Shown piece by piece: positions 1-5,799 of a DNA stretch of 8,588 bases. Origin of the DNA: Pseudomonas sp. PGPPP3. Lineage in GTDB: Bacteria > Pseudomonadota > Gammaproteobacteria > Pseudomonadales > Pseudomonadaceae. Within the stretch, counting starts at the first letter, position 1; each line of letters opens with the position of its first letter. The stretch lies in NCBI GenBank assembly GCA_002256055.1, contig NKIE01000097.1, positions 1-8,588 on the forward strand, written 5' to 3'. Made by a program: the position numbers and the translations under genes. A model generated the notes under the pieces. That model did not search any database. It was not told where the DNA came from and worked only from the letters and a program-made list of their open reading frames with translations.

Positions 1-338
1 AGGAACTCCCAGAGGGTTTCGCGGGCTTTCTCCACGCTCATACCGTGCAGGTCGAGGCTGCCTTCGAAGCTGATCTGGCCGGCCTTGAGCTTGCGCATCT
101 GGCCGTCCTGCACACCGTCGCGGGCCCAGTAGAGTTCTTCCTCGGCGGCGACGTCGATGACAAACAGATCGGACAGACCGTCGACCGTGACGTTGTCTAC
201 GCGCACGGTGGCGGCTTGTCGGCGTTTGGCCAGTAACTGACGATCGGCTTTGCTTTTGCCGGTGTCGGCACGGTCGTGGACAAGGGGTTTGATGCCCTGG
301 GTCGCGGATTTGAACAGGTTGAGGTCGTCGTCTTGCAT
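1..338 (-). CDS. Smr-domain endonuclease, N-terminal part (cut by window edge)
   Basis: A minus-strand reading frame starts at ATG 338 and is still open at base 1, giving 112 full residues. A GGAG at 345-348 (minus strand) lies 6 bases before the ATG. The N-terminal 90 residues are charged and probably flexible (DDDLNLFK near the start). A small domain then begins with the Smr hallmark LDLHGM at residues 95-100, followed by a helix (VEKARETLWEF). The rest of the Smr domain, including the usual later HGxG-type loop, lies outside the window. Known for the family: Smr domains are nucleases; E. coli SmrB cleaves mRNA at collided ribosomes, and in E. coli smrB is divergent from prmB-aroC, as here. 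The N-terminal pattern looks to me closer to E. coli SmrA (YdaL), so I give no symbol. The LDLH motif is intact, so a catalytic protein is plausible. The family call is firm; the choice of subfamily is not. Confidence 0.88.
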   Translation of the reverse strand, partial: MQDDDLNLFKSATQGIKPLVHDRADTGKSKADRQLLAKRRQAATVRVDNVTVDGLSDLFVIDVAAEEELYWARDGVQDGQMRKLKAGQISFEGSLDLHGMSVEKARETLWEF

Positions 339-387
339 ATAGGGCTCCGCCACGGGCCGTCAGTTTAACTGCCTAAGCGAAAAAAAT

Positions 388-720
388 TCAGCGCTTGTGT
401 GGGGGGCTGCCTTCAGCGCGGTTTTTCAGCAAATGCCGGGGCAGGCTGATGTCGCTACGGCGACGCAAGCGTGACCGGCAGCTGCGCCAACCAAGTACGC
501 CGCAGCACAGCAGTAGTACGCCACTCAGCAACAAATGCAGCGGTTCACCTACCGGCAGGAGTGTGCCGGGTTGGCCTAGCAGGCTGACGACACCCGCGAT
601 CAGCAGCAGTGTGCCTAGGCACACCGCAAGGGCGGCCAACAGCAACGCCAGACGCCAATGCCAGCGCGGTTGGTTATGCAGGCGAAAGCGGCGGGCGCCG
701 AGGAGGCTGGAGCGTTTCAT
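388..720 (-). CDS. Small two-helix inner membrane protein of unknown function
   Basis: This 110-residue protein starts at ATG 720, with AGGA 7 bases upstream on the minus strand. A GTG at 780 would lengthen it by 20 residues, but I see no comparable ribosome binding site for it. The N-terminus is basic (KRSSLLGARRFR). Two hydrophobic segments follow, at about residues 21-48 and 60-79, separated by a short Gly/Pro turn (GQPGTLLPVGEP). The tail is strongly basic (RSCRSRLRRRSD and onward). The positive-inside rule then puts both ends in the cytoplasm, with the short loop in the periplasm. I recognise no family. It lies 49 bases upstream of the Smr gene in the same direction, so the two may be co-transcribed. 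A plus-strand frame covers most of the same bases (395-790), but it has no ribosome binding site and reads as Arg/Ser/Pro-rich noise; the hydrophobic pattern favours the minus strand. Confidence 0.6.
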   Translation of the reverse strand: MKRSSLLGARRFRLHNQPRWHWRLALLLAALAVCLGTLLLIAGVVSLLGQPGTLLPVGEPLHLLLSGVLLLCCGVLGWRSCRSRLRRRSDISLPRHLLKNRAEGSPPHKR

Positions 721-885
721 GGCGGGTTCCTGCGGGACTAACCAAGCTGTGAGTGCGCTAACGGCCAAGTGGTTCCGCACGGATTGTTAGACGATTTTCG
801 GGCCGTGCGCGAAACCACGTGTAAGCGACTCGCCAACAGCAGGCCCTAGCGCCTAAAATCGCCTCCCGTTTTGGAGGACTGTGCC
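721..885. promoter_or_regulatory. Divergent intergenic region before prmB and the small membrane protein gene
   Basis: These 165 bases separate two diverging genes and must hold both starts of transcription. The only promoter-like element I can point to is TAAAAT at 854-859 (plus strand), suitably placed as a -10 box just ahead of prmB, but no convincing -35 box lies 16-18 bases upstream. A 7-base inverted repeat (776-782 with 803-809, arms CGCACGG and CCGTGCG, 20-base loop) is too loose to be called an operator. Confidence 0.25.
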
Positions 886-1769
886 GTGACCGATTCCCGC
901 CTGCGTACCCTGCGTGACCACATCCGTTGGGCCGTCAGCCGTTTTCATGCCAGCGAGCTGTTTTTCGGTCACGGCACCGACAATGCCTGGGATGAAGCGC
1001 GCCAGCTGGTTTTGGGGGCGCTGCACCTGCCATGGGAAATCGCTGACAGCTACCTCGATTGCCGCTTGGAAGACGACGAGCGCACTTACCTGCAAGGCTT
1101 GTTGAAGCAGCGCATCGAGGACCGCATCCCCACGGCTTATCTGCTCGGTGAGGCCTGGTTTTGCGGCATGCCGTTCGTGGTGGATGAGCGTGTACTGATT
1201 CCGCGTTCGCCCATTGCTTGCCGCACACCCCAGCGCGGATTCTTGACCTGTGCACGGGTTCCGGCTGTATCGGTATCGCCTGCGCGGTGGCTTTTCCCGA
1301 AGCCGAAGTGGTGCTGGGGGATATTTCCTTCGAGGCGCTGGAAGTGGCCAGTGAAAATATCCACCGGCACAACCTCGAGGACCGTGTGTACGGCGTCCAG
1401 GGCGATGGTTTCGGTGGCTTGCCCAAGCAACGCTTCGATCTGATCGTCTCTAATCCGCCCTATGTGGATGCCGAGGATTTCGCCGATATGCCGGCCGAAT
1501 ACCAGCACGAGCCCGCGCTAGGCCTGGCCTGTGGCGATGACGGTCTGGACTTGGTGCGGCGCATGCTGGCCGAGGCGGCCGACCATCTGACCGAGCGCGG
1601 CATTCTTATCGTCGAAGTGGGCAACAGTCAGGTGCACGTTGAGGAACTCTATCCCGAGGTGGACTTCACCTGGCTGGAGTTCGAGCAGGGCGGTCATGGC
1701 GTGTTTTTGCTGGCCGCCGCCCAGTGCCGCGAGCACCAGGCGCTGTTTCGCCAGCGCGTGCTGGGCTGA
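886..1769 (+). pseudogene. prmB: Ribosomal protein L3 N5-glutamine methyltransferase PrmB, frame-disrupted
   Basis: PrmB uses S-adenosylmethionine to methylate a glutamine side chain of ribosomal protein L3. The start is GTG 886, with GGAGGA at 873-878; a TTG at 871 in the same frame lies inside that ribosome binding site. Residues 1-110 match the PrmB N-terminal domain ([20 protein letters not shown], then [25 protein letters not shown]). The match then jumps to another frame: from 1218 the sequence continues [15 protein letters not shown] (the SAM-binding loop), with catalytic SNPPY near 1450-1464 and a conserved C-terminus to the TGA at 1767. The original frame instead runs on as noise to a stop at 1441-1443. 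In Pseudomonas PrmB about ten residues (an ELIE..RFAPW-like stretch) normally lie between SPI and ARILDLC. They are missing here, so a deletion of roughly 31 bases (3n+1) fits better than a single-base error. As read, no full-length enzyme is made. The gene identity is certain; whether the break is biological is not. Confidence 0.85.
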
Positions 1770-1775
1770 CATCGC

Positions 1776-2555
1776 TTAGCGGAACATCATCCACAGGCTC
1801 AGGGCGGTCAGGAACAGGCAGAGCAGCATCAGCGCGCTGATAGCAAAGCGCAGGGCGCCTTCGTCGCGTTTGAAGGCAGCCAGTTGCTCTTCTTTCTGCC
1901 GTAACTTGACGGCCTGTTCGGCCAGGGTCTGGTCGGCCTGCTGGAGAATCTTACCGGCGTCGAGCAAAGCGACGGTTTGCACCTTGTCGCGGTTCCATTC
2001 GCCAATCAGGTCGCTGGCCAGGTCGGCGCTAAAGCCACCCTTGATCTGCAATTTATCGCTGTAGGTGATGGTAAAGCCCAAGGCTTCGAGGATGTGGTCG
2101 CGACGGCTGCGCTGCTGCTCATCAAAGCTGTCCTTGGCAGCGAAATCGGCGCCGATGACCCGGTAATGCCCACAGCGTTGCTGCGCCCAGAGGATGCCCT
2201 GGGCCAGTAGAAAGCGCGCCAGCCCGCGATTGTTAGGCTCGATCAGCAACCCCGTATCGGGGCCGAACTGCAGGGTGCGCTGCTGGTGATCGAGCCACAC
2301 TTCCAGAACGTTCTGTTCCTTGTGCAACAGTTGCGCCGGCAGTTGGATGGTCAGGCGCAGCATGCTCAAGGTCGGACTGTGTCGCTCCAGACGCGCCAGC
2401 TCAGCAAAGCGCAGCGGCCGTGGGCCGGTACTGCGCTCGGTCGCCAACGGTGCCAGACGCAGCAATTGCCACTGCCGCGGAGGCAGCTCGGCCCACTGCC
2501 GTTTCAGGGCATTGATCTGCTCTTCGGGGCTGGGCTGCTGAGGATCATCAGTCAT
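1776..2555 (-). CDS. C-tail-anchored membrane protein with coiled coil and GNAT-like segment
   Basis: This protein has 259 residues from ATG 2555, preceded by AAGGA 8 bases upstream. An in-frame alternative start at 2594 would add 13 residues, but with poorer support. Layout: a polar N-terminus (1-35); a mixed alpha/beta region (about 36-165); a charged Gln/Glu/Lys helix likely to form a coiled coil (about 193-231); and one hydrophobic segment at 237-258 ending in Arg. With no signal peptide, this predicts a cytoplasmic protein anchored by its C-terminus in the inner membrane. Residues 104-152 ([19 protein letters not shown], then [11 protein letters not shown]) resemble the acetyl-CoA-binding helix and final strand of GNAT acetyltransferases; that is my inference from pattern alone. 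A hypothetical gene sits in the same place between prmB and aroC in P. aeruginosa, as I recall. It converges on prmB with a 6-base gap and diverges from aroC. No function can be assigned. Confidence 0.82.
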   Translation of the reverse strand: MTDDPQQPSPEEQINALKRQWAELPPRQWQLLRLAPLATERSTGPRPLRFAELARLERHSPTLSMLRLTIQLPAQLLHKEQNVLEVWLDHQQRTLQFGPDTGLLIEPNNRGLARFLLAQGILWAQQRCGHYRVIGADFAAKDSFDEQQRSRRDHILEALGFTITYSDKLQIKGGFSADLASDLIGEWNRDKVQTVALLDAGKILQQADQTLAEQAVKLRQKEEQLAAFKRDEGALRFAISALMLLCLFLTALSLWMMFR

Positions 2556-2737
2556 GTTCAGGTTCCTTGCAGGCGCGCGACATAGGCGCGTCATTGTTAG
2601 TATATCGGCCGCTCGGCTGGCGGCTCGAGAGGCTTTCCTCGCTGAAACCTGCTGCCGCTATCGCGTGCAAGCGTGCTCCTCGCTGCCGTCACGGGTATAC
2701 TGCCGGCCCCTCGTTTCGGCCCCGCGGAGCACTCTGC
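2556..2737. promoter_or_regulatory. Divergent promoter region between aroC and the tail-anchored protein gene
   Basis: The 182 bases between two diverging starts carry a TATACT on each strand. One is at 2696-2701 on the plus strand, 36 bases before the aroC ATG. The other is at 2599-2604 on the minus strand, 43 bases before the ATG at 2555. Both fit the sigma-70 -10 consensus in five of six bases and are well spaced for their gene. Neither has a good TTGACA-like -35 box at 17 bases, so they would need an activator or be modest promoters. No operator palindrome is evident. Confidence 0.4.
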
Positions 2738-3829
2738 ATGTCTGGCAATACCTACGGCAAGCTGTTTACTGTTACCACCGCCGGCGAAAGCCATGGCCCG
2801 GCCCTGGTGGCCATTGTCGACGGTTGTCCGCCGGGGATCGAGCTGTCGCAGGCTGATCTGCAGCGCGATCTGGATCGGCGCAAGCCCGGTACCAGCCGTC
2901 ATACCACCCAGCGCCAGGAAGCCGACGAGGTAGAAATCCTCGCTGGCGTGTTCGAGGGCAAGACCACTGGTTGCGCCATCGGCCTGCTGATTCGCAACAC
3001 CGACCAGAAGTCCAAGGACTACTCGGCGATCCAGGACCTGTTCCGCCCAGCCCATGCCGACTACACCTACCACCATAAATATGGCCTGCGCGATTACCGT
3101 GGTGGCGGCCGCAGCTCGGCGCGGGAAACCGCCATGCGCGTGGCGGCCGGGGCGATTGCCAAGAAGGTGCTGGCCGGTTTTGGCATCACTGTGCGCGGCT
3201 ACATGAGCCAGTTGGGGCCCATTGAGATTCCGTTCAAAAGCTGGGATGGCGTGGAAGACAACGCCTTTTTCAGCCCAGATCCGGACAAGGTGCCGGAGCT
3301 TGAGGCCTACATGGACCAACTGCGTCGCGACCAGGATTCGGTCGGGGCGAAGATTACTGTGGTTGCCGAGGGCGTGATGCCGGGGCTGGGCGAGCCGATC
3401 TTCGATCGCCTGGATGCCGAGCTGGCCCATGCGCTGATGAGCATCAACGCGGTTAAAGGGGTAGAAATTGGCGCTGGTTTCGCCAGCGTGGCGCAGCGCG
3501 GCACCGAGCACCGCGATGAGCTGACCCCTGACGGTTTCCTGTCCAACAATGCCGGCGGCATTCTTGGCGGTATCTCCTCTGGGCAGCCGATTGTCGCCCA
3601 TCTGGCGCTCAAGCCGACGTCCAGCATCACCACGCCAGGCCGCTCGATCGATATCCACGGCAATTCGGTGGACGTCATCACCAAGGGCCGTCACGACCCG
3701 TGCGTGGGTATCCGCGCCACGCCGATCGCCGAAGCCATGATGGCCATCGTCTTGCTCGATCACCTGATGCGTCACCGCGCGCAGAACGCCGCCGTGCAGG
3801 TGATCACCCCGGTATTGCCGCAGCTGTGA
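2738..3829 (+). CDS. aroC: Chorismate synthase
   Basis: AroC catalyses the last step of the shikimate pathway in the cytoplasm: 5-enolpyruvylshikimate-3-phosphate loses phosphate to give chorismate, with reduced FMN as an essential cofactor. Chorismate feeds aromatic amino acids, folate, ubiquinone and siderophores. The protein has 363 residues, the usual length in Pseudomonas. All three family signatures are present: GESHGPALV at 16-24, with H19 an invariant histidine; [20 protein letters not shown] at 120-139; and [19 protein letters not shown] near the C-terminus. A second conserved histidine is H106 in RPAHAD. The start at 2738 is fixed by homology ([12 protein letters not shown]) and by GGAG at 2726-2729; the open frame extends upstream to 2567, but that extension is not family sequence. 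Only 13 bases separate it from the MFS gene downstream, suggesting one transcript. Nothing is damaged in it. Confidence 0.98.
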   Translation: MSGNTYGKLFTVTTAGESHGPALVAIVDGCPPGIELSQADLQRDLDRRKPGTSRHTTQRQEADEVEILAGVFEGKTTGCAIGLLIRNTDQKSKDYSAIQDLFRPAHADYTYHHKYGLRDYRGGGRSSARETAMRVAAGAIAKKVLAGFGITVRGYMSQLGPIEIPFKSWDGVEDNAFFSPDPDKVPELEAYMDQLRRDQDSVGAKITVVAEGVMPGLGEPIFDRLDAELAHALMSINAVKGVEIGAGFASVAQRGTEHRDELTPDGFLSNNAGGILGGISSGQPIVAHLALKPTSSITTPGRSIDIHGNSVDVITKGRHDPCVGIRATPIAEAMMAIVLLDHLMRHRAQNAAVQVITPVLPQL

Positions 3830-3842
3830 TCGGCCAGCCGCT

Positions 3843-5012
3843 ATGAGCCCACAGCCGCTGCCGTACTGGCGGCTGTCGGGTTTTTACCTCTTTTACTTTG
3901 CCTTGCTCGGCGCCACGGCGCCGTTTCTGGCTTTGTACTTCGAACACCTGGGATTCTCACCGGCGCGCATTGGCGAACTGGTGGCTATCCCTATGCTGAT
4001 GCGCTGCCTGGCGCCGAACCTGTGGGGCTGGCTGGGTGATCGTACAGGCCGGCGTTTGCTGATCGTGCGTATTGGCGCCTTCTGCACCCTGGCCAGTCTG
4101 AGCTTGATCTTTGTCAGTCAGAGTTACGCCTGGCTGGCGCTGGTGATGGCCCTGCATGCGTTCTTCTGGCATGCGGTGCTGCCGCAGTTCGAGGTCATTA
4201 CCCTGGCCCATCTGCGCGAACAGTCGGCGCGCTATACCCAGTTGCGGCTGTGGGGCTCGGTGGGTTTCATCCTTACCGTGGTCAGCCTGGGTTGGTTGTT
4301 CGAGGTGTTCAGCCTGGCGCTGTACCCGTGGATATTGCTCGCCATCATCGCCGGCATCGCCCTGAGCAGTTGCTGGGTGCCGGATGCCCAGCCGGTGCAT
4401 GCACCGCCTGTTGCCGAGCGTGGCGGCTTCCTGCGCCAGTTGCGTCAACCCGGCGTAATCGCTTTTTACCTGTGTGTGGCGCTGATGCAGCTGTCCCACG
4501 GACCTTATTACACCTTTATCAGCATCCATCTGGAGAGCCTGGGCTATTCGCGCGGGGTCATCGGCCAGCTCTGGGCGCTCGGTGTGGTGGCGGAAATTGT
4601 GTTGTTTATGGGCATGCCCTGGTTGATGCAGCGAATCAGCTTGCGGCAGTTATTGATTGGCAGTTTTCTCCTGGCCGCGCTGCGTTGGTGGCTGCTGGGC
4701 TACCTGGCCGAGCACTGGGCAGTACTGTTGTTTGCCCAGTTACTGCATGCCGCCACCTTTGGCTGCTTTCATGCAGCAGTTATTCATTTTGTTCAGCGCA
4801 GTTTCGATTCCCGCCAGCAAGGCCAGGGGCAGGCCCTGTACGCGGCCCTGGCAGGTGTCGGGGGCGCGCTTGGGGCCCTGTATGCCGGTTACAGCTGGAA
4901 AGCCCTCGGGCCAGGCTGGACTTTTGCCTTGGCCAGCCTGGCCGCGCTGGGCGCTGCCGTTATCATGAGCCGCTGGGTGCCGGCACCCGTACAGCCCGTC
5001 AGCGGGCACTGA
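3843..5012 (+). CDS. MFS permease, HcaT/phenylpropionate-permease-like (MFS_1_like)
   Basis: This is a 389-residue polytopic inner membrane protein with a pattern of about twelve hydrophobic helices and the half-way cytoplasmic loop at about residues 180-205 (PDAQPVHAPPVAERGGFLRQ). The MFS motif A between helices 2 and 3 is clear at residues 62-71 (GWLGDRTGRR). The opening YWRLSGFYLFYFALLGATAP and the short compact size fit the group of 3-phenylpropionate-permease-like transporters. The substrate cannot be read from the sequence. As I recall, P. aeruginosa also has an MFS gene directly after aroC, so this is conserved context rather than a recent arrival. The ATG at 3843 lies 13 bases past the aroC stop with no good ribosome binding site in that gap, so translation may be coupled to aroC. 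The cupin gene follows 30 bases after the stop. Confidence 0.9.
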   Translation: MSPQPLPYWRLSGFYLFYFALLGATAPFLALYFEHLGFSPARIGELVAIPMLMRCLAPNLWGWLGDRTGRRLLIVRIGAFCTLASLSLIFVSQSYAWLALVMALHAFFWHAVLPQFEVITLAHLREQSARYTQLRLWGSVGFILTVVSLGWLFEVFSLALYPWILLAIIAGIALSSCWVPDAQPVHAPPVAERGGFLRQLRQPGVIAFYLCVALMQLSHGPYYTFISIHLESLGYSRGVIGQLWALGVVAEIVLFMGMPWLMQRISLRQLLIGSFLLAALRWWLLGYLAEHWAVLLFAQLLHAATFGCFHAAVIHFVQRSFDSRQQGQGQALYAALAGVGGALGALYAGYSWKALGPGWTFALASLAALGAAVIMSRWVPAPVQPVSGH

Positions 5013-5042
5013 AATGATCATGCCGATTGAGGAGTTTCGCCC

Positions 5043-5591
5043 GTGAGCCGTTTGAGCGTTTATCACCAAAGCCTGCCGGAGCAACCGAACAAGGTGCTGT
5101 GCCATGCCGACGACATTACTCGCACCTTGGCCGAGGTTGGCGTGGGGCTTGAGCAATGGCCCGTCCCGGCGGCAGTTGTACCCGGTCTCGATGTGGCAAT
5201 CCTGGCTAACGACAGTCAGACGCTGCTCGCGCCGCTACTGGCCCAGGGTTATGTGGTCGACGAAGCGCTCAGCCTCAAGGCCGCTGACGCACAAGGGCTG
5301 GCGCTGCGTGAACGCTTTGCCGATGAGTTTTGCCTGAATGGCGAGCACAGCAGCCTGTTCCTCGCCGGTCGTGGCCTGGTTAGCCTGCACATTGAAGATT
5401 ACGTCTACGAAGTGCTGTGCGAGCGCGGTGATCTGCTGACCCTGCCGGCAGGCACCAAACACTGGGTCGACTTTGGCGAGCGCGCCAATATGGCCGTAAT
5501 CCGCCTGAACAAACCGGCTCAGGGCGTCACCGTACGGCGCACCGGCGATACCATTGCCAGTCAGTTCTCGCGCTTGGAAGAGTGGACCTGA
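5043..5591 (+). CDS. Acireductone dioxygenase-like cupin lacking the canonical metal ligands
   Basis: This 182-residue protein starts at GTG 5043, with an excellent GAGGAG at 5029-5034. The beginning (SVYHQSLPEQPNKVLCHADDI), the core strand region (FLAGRGLVSLHIEDYVYEVLCE), PAGTKHW at 135-141 and the end (IASQFSRLEEW) are those of acireductone dioxygenase, MtnD of methionine salvage. That enzyme binds Fe or Ni through H96, H98, E102 and H140. In this protein H140 is kept, but the HxHxxxE motif reads F96, L98 and H102 (segment EFCLNGEHSSLFLAGRG). No other frame of that stretch restores the motif, so this is substitution, not frameshift. The loop at about 42-60 also differs from the family. The open frame and intact ribosome binding site argue for a maintained protein with a changed or lost activity: perhaps a non-metal or differently liganded cupin. 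I therefore withhold the symbol mtnD. It lies 30 bases behind the MFS gene; mtnB and mtnC are not present beside it. Confidence 0.85.
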   Translation: MSRLSVYHQSLPEQPNKVLCHADDITRTLAEVGVGLEQWPVPAAVVPGLDVAILANDSQTLLAPLLAQGYVVDEALSLKAADAQGLALRERFADEFCLNGEHSSLFLAGRGLVSLHIEDYVYEVLCERGDLLTLPAGTKHWVDFGERANMAVIRLNKPAQGVTVRRTGDTIASQFSRLEEWT

Positions 5592-5799
5592 AGCCTCTGC
5601 GAGCAACGCCTATGGGGCGGGTCGATATAATCGCAGCAACAATTTTTTTACAGGGGCTGTGCATACTAGAGTGCCTCGTTTTGCGCATAATCGGCGCCGC
5701 TGTCGTTCAGCAGTGTGGTTTCAGCCGTTGGCTACCGCTCGGTAGCTCCGGCTGGCGCCCGGTTTCCTTTTCACTTTTCGCAGTACGGATTTTAACTCC
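5592..5799 (+). promoter_or_regulatory. Leader region of the sulfatase gene with candidate -10 box
   Basis: This is a 208-base gap without a gene. A perfect TATAAT lies at 5626-5631 and a CATAAT at 5686-5691, each a possible -10 box, but neither has a recognisable -35 box 16-18 bases upstream. A run of seven T at 5643-5649 follows a weak stem (5597-5602 with 5631-5636, CTGCGA/TCGCAG) that could serve as a poor terminator for the upstream operon. A strong imperfect palindrome (5722-5754) is listed separately. If transcription starts after the TATAAT, the untranslated leader would be about 160 bases. Confidence 0.35.
5722..5754 (+). other. Imperfect palindrome / hairpin in the sulfatase leader
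   Basis: CAGCCG (5722-5727) pairs with CGGCTG (5749-5754), and GCTACC (5731-5736) pairs with GGTAGC (5741-5746). They are separated by a small internal loop (TTG versus TC) and capped by GCTC. Twelve pairs form a stable stem-loop 45 bases before the sulfatase ATG. No T-run follows directly, so it is not a standard terminator. It could be an RNA structure in the leader or a dyad bound by a regulator. Confidence 0.5.

Noticed and set aside
395..790. Plus-strand frame of 131 codons over the small membrane protein gene
   Set aside because: Arg/Ser/Pro-rich with no ribosome binding site; the minus-strand reading has a good ribosome binding site and two coherent membrane helices.
776..809. 7-base inverted repeat upstream of prmB
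   Set aside because: A 20-base loop and short arms in GC-rich sequence are expected by chance; no T-run follows.
871..888. TTG at 871 as the start of prmB
   Set aside because: The TTG overlaps the GGAGGA ribosome binding site that serves GTG 886, and the family N-terminus begins at the latter.
1218..1769. C-terminal half of prmB as a separate methyltransferase gene starting at TTG 1218
   Set aside because: No ribosome binding site, and it lacks the N-terminal substrate domain present just upstream in another frame; it is better read as the second half of a disrupted prmB.
2567..2737. Upstream extension of the aroC frame
   Set aside because: The extra 57 residues do not resemble chorismate synthase, and the ATG at 2738 has a proper ribosome binding site and the family N-terminus.
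2597..3775. Long open minus-strand frame (392 codons) opposite aroC
   Set aside because: It is fully antisense to a clear chorismate synthase, has His/Arg/Gly-rich composition, no recognisable family and no ribosome binding site; it is the usual shadow of a high-GC gene.
5310..5360. Compensating frameshifts as the cause of the missing HxH motif in the cupin
   Set aside because: Translation of the other two frames over this stretch gives no HxHxxxE and runs into a stop, so the substitutions are genuine as read.
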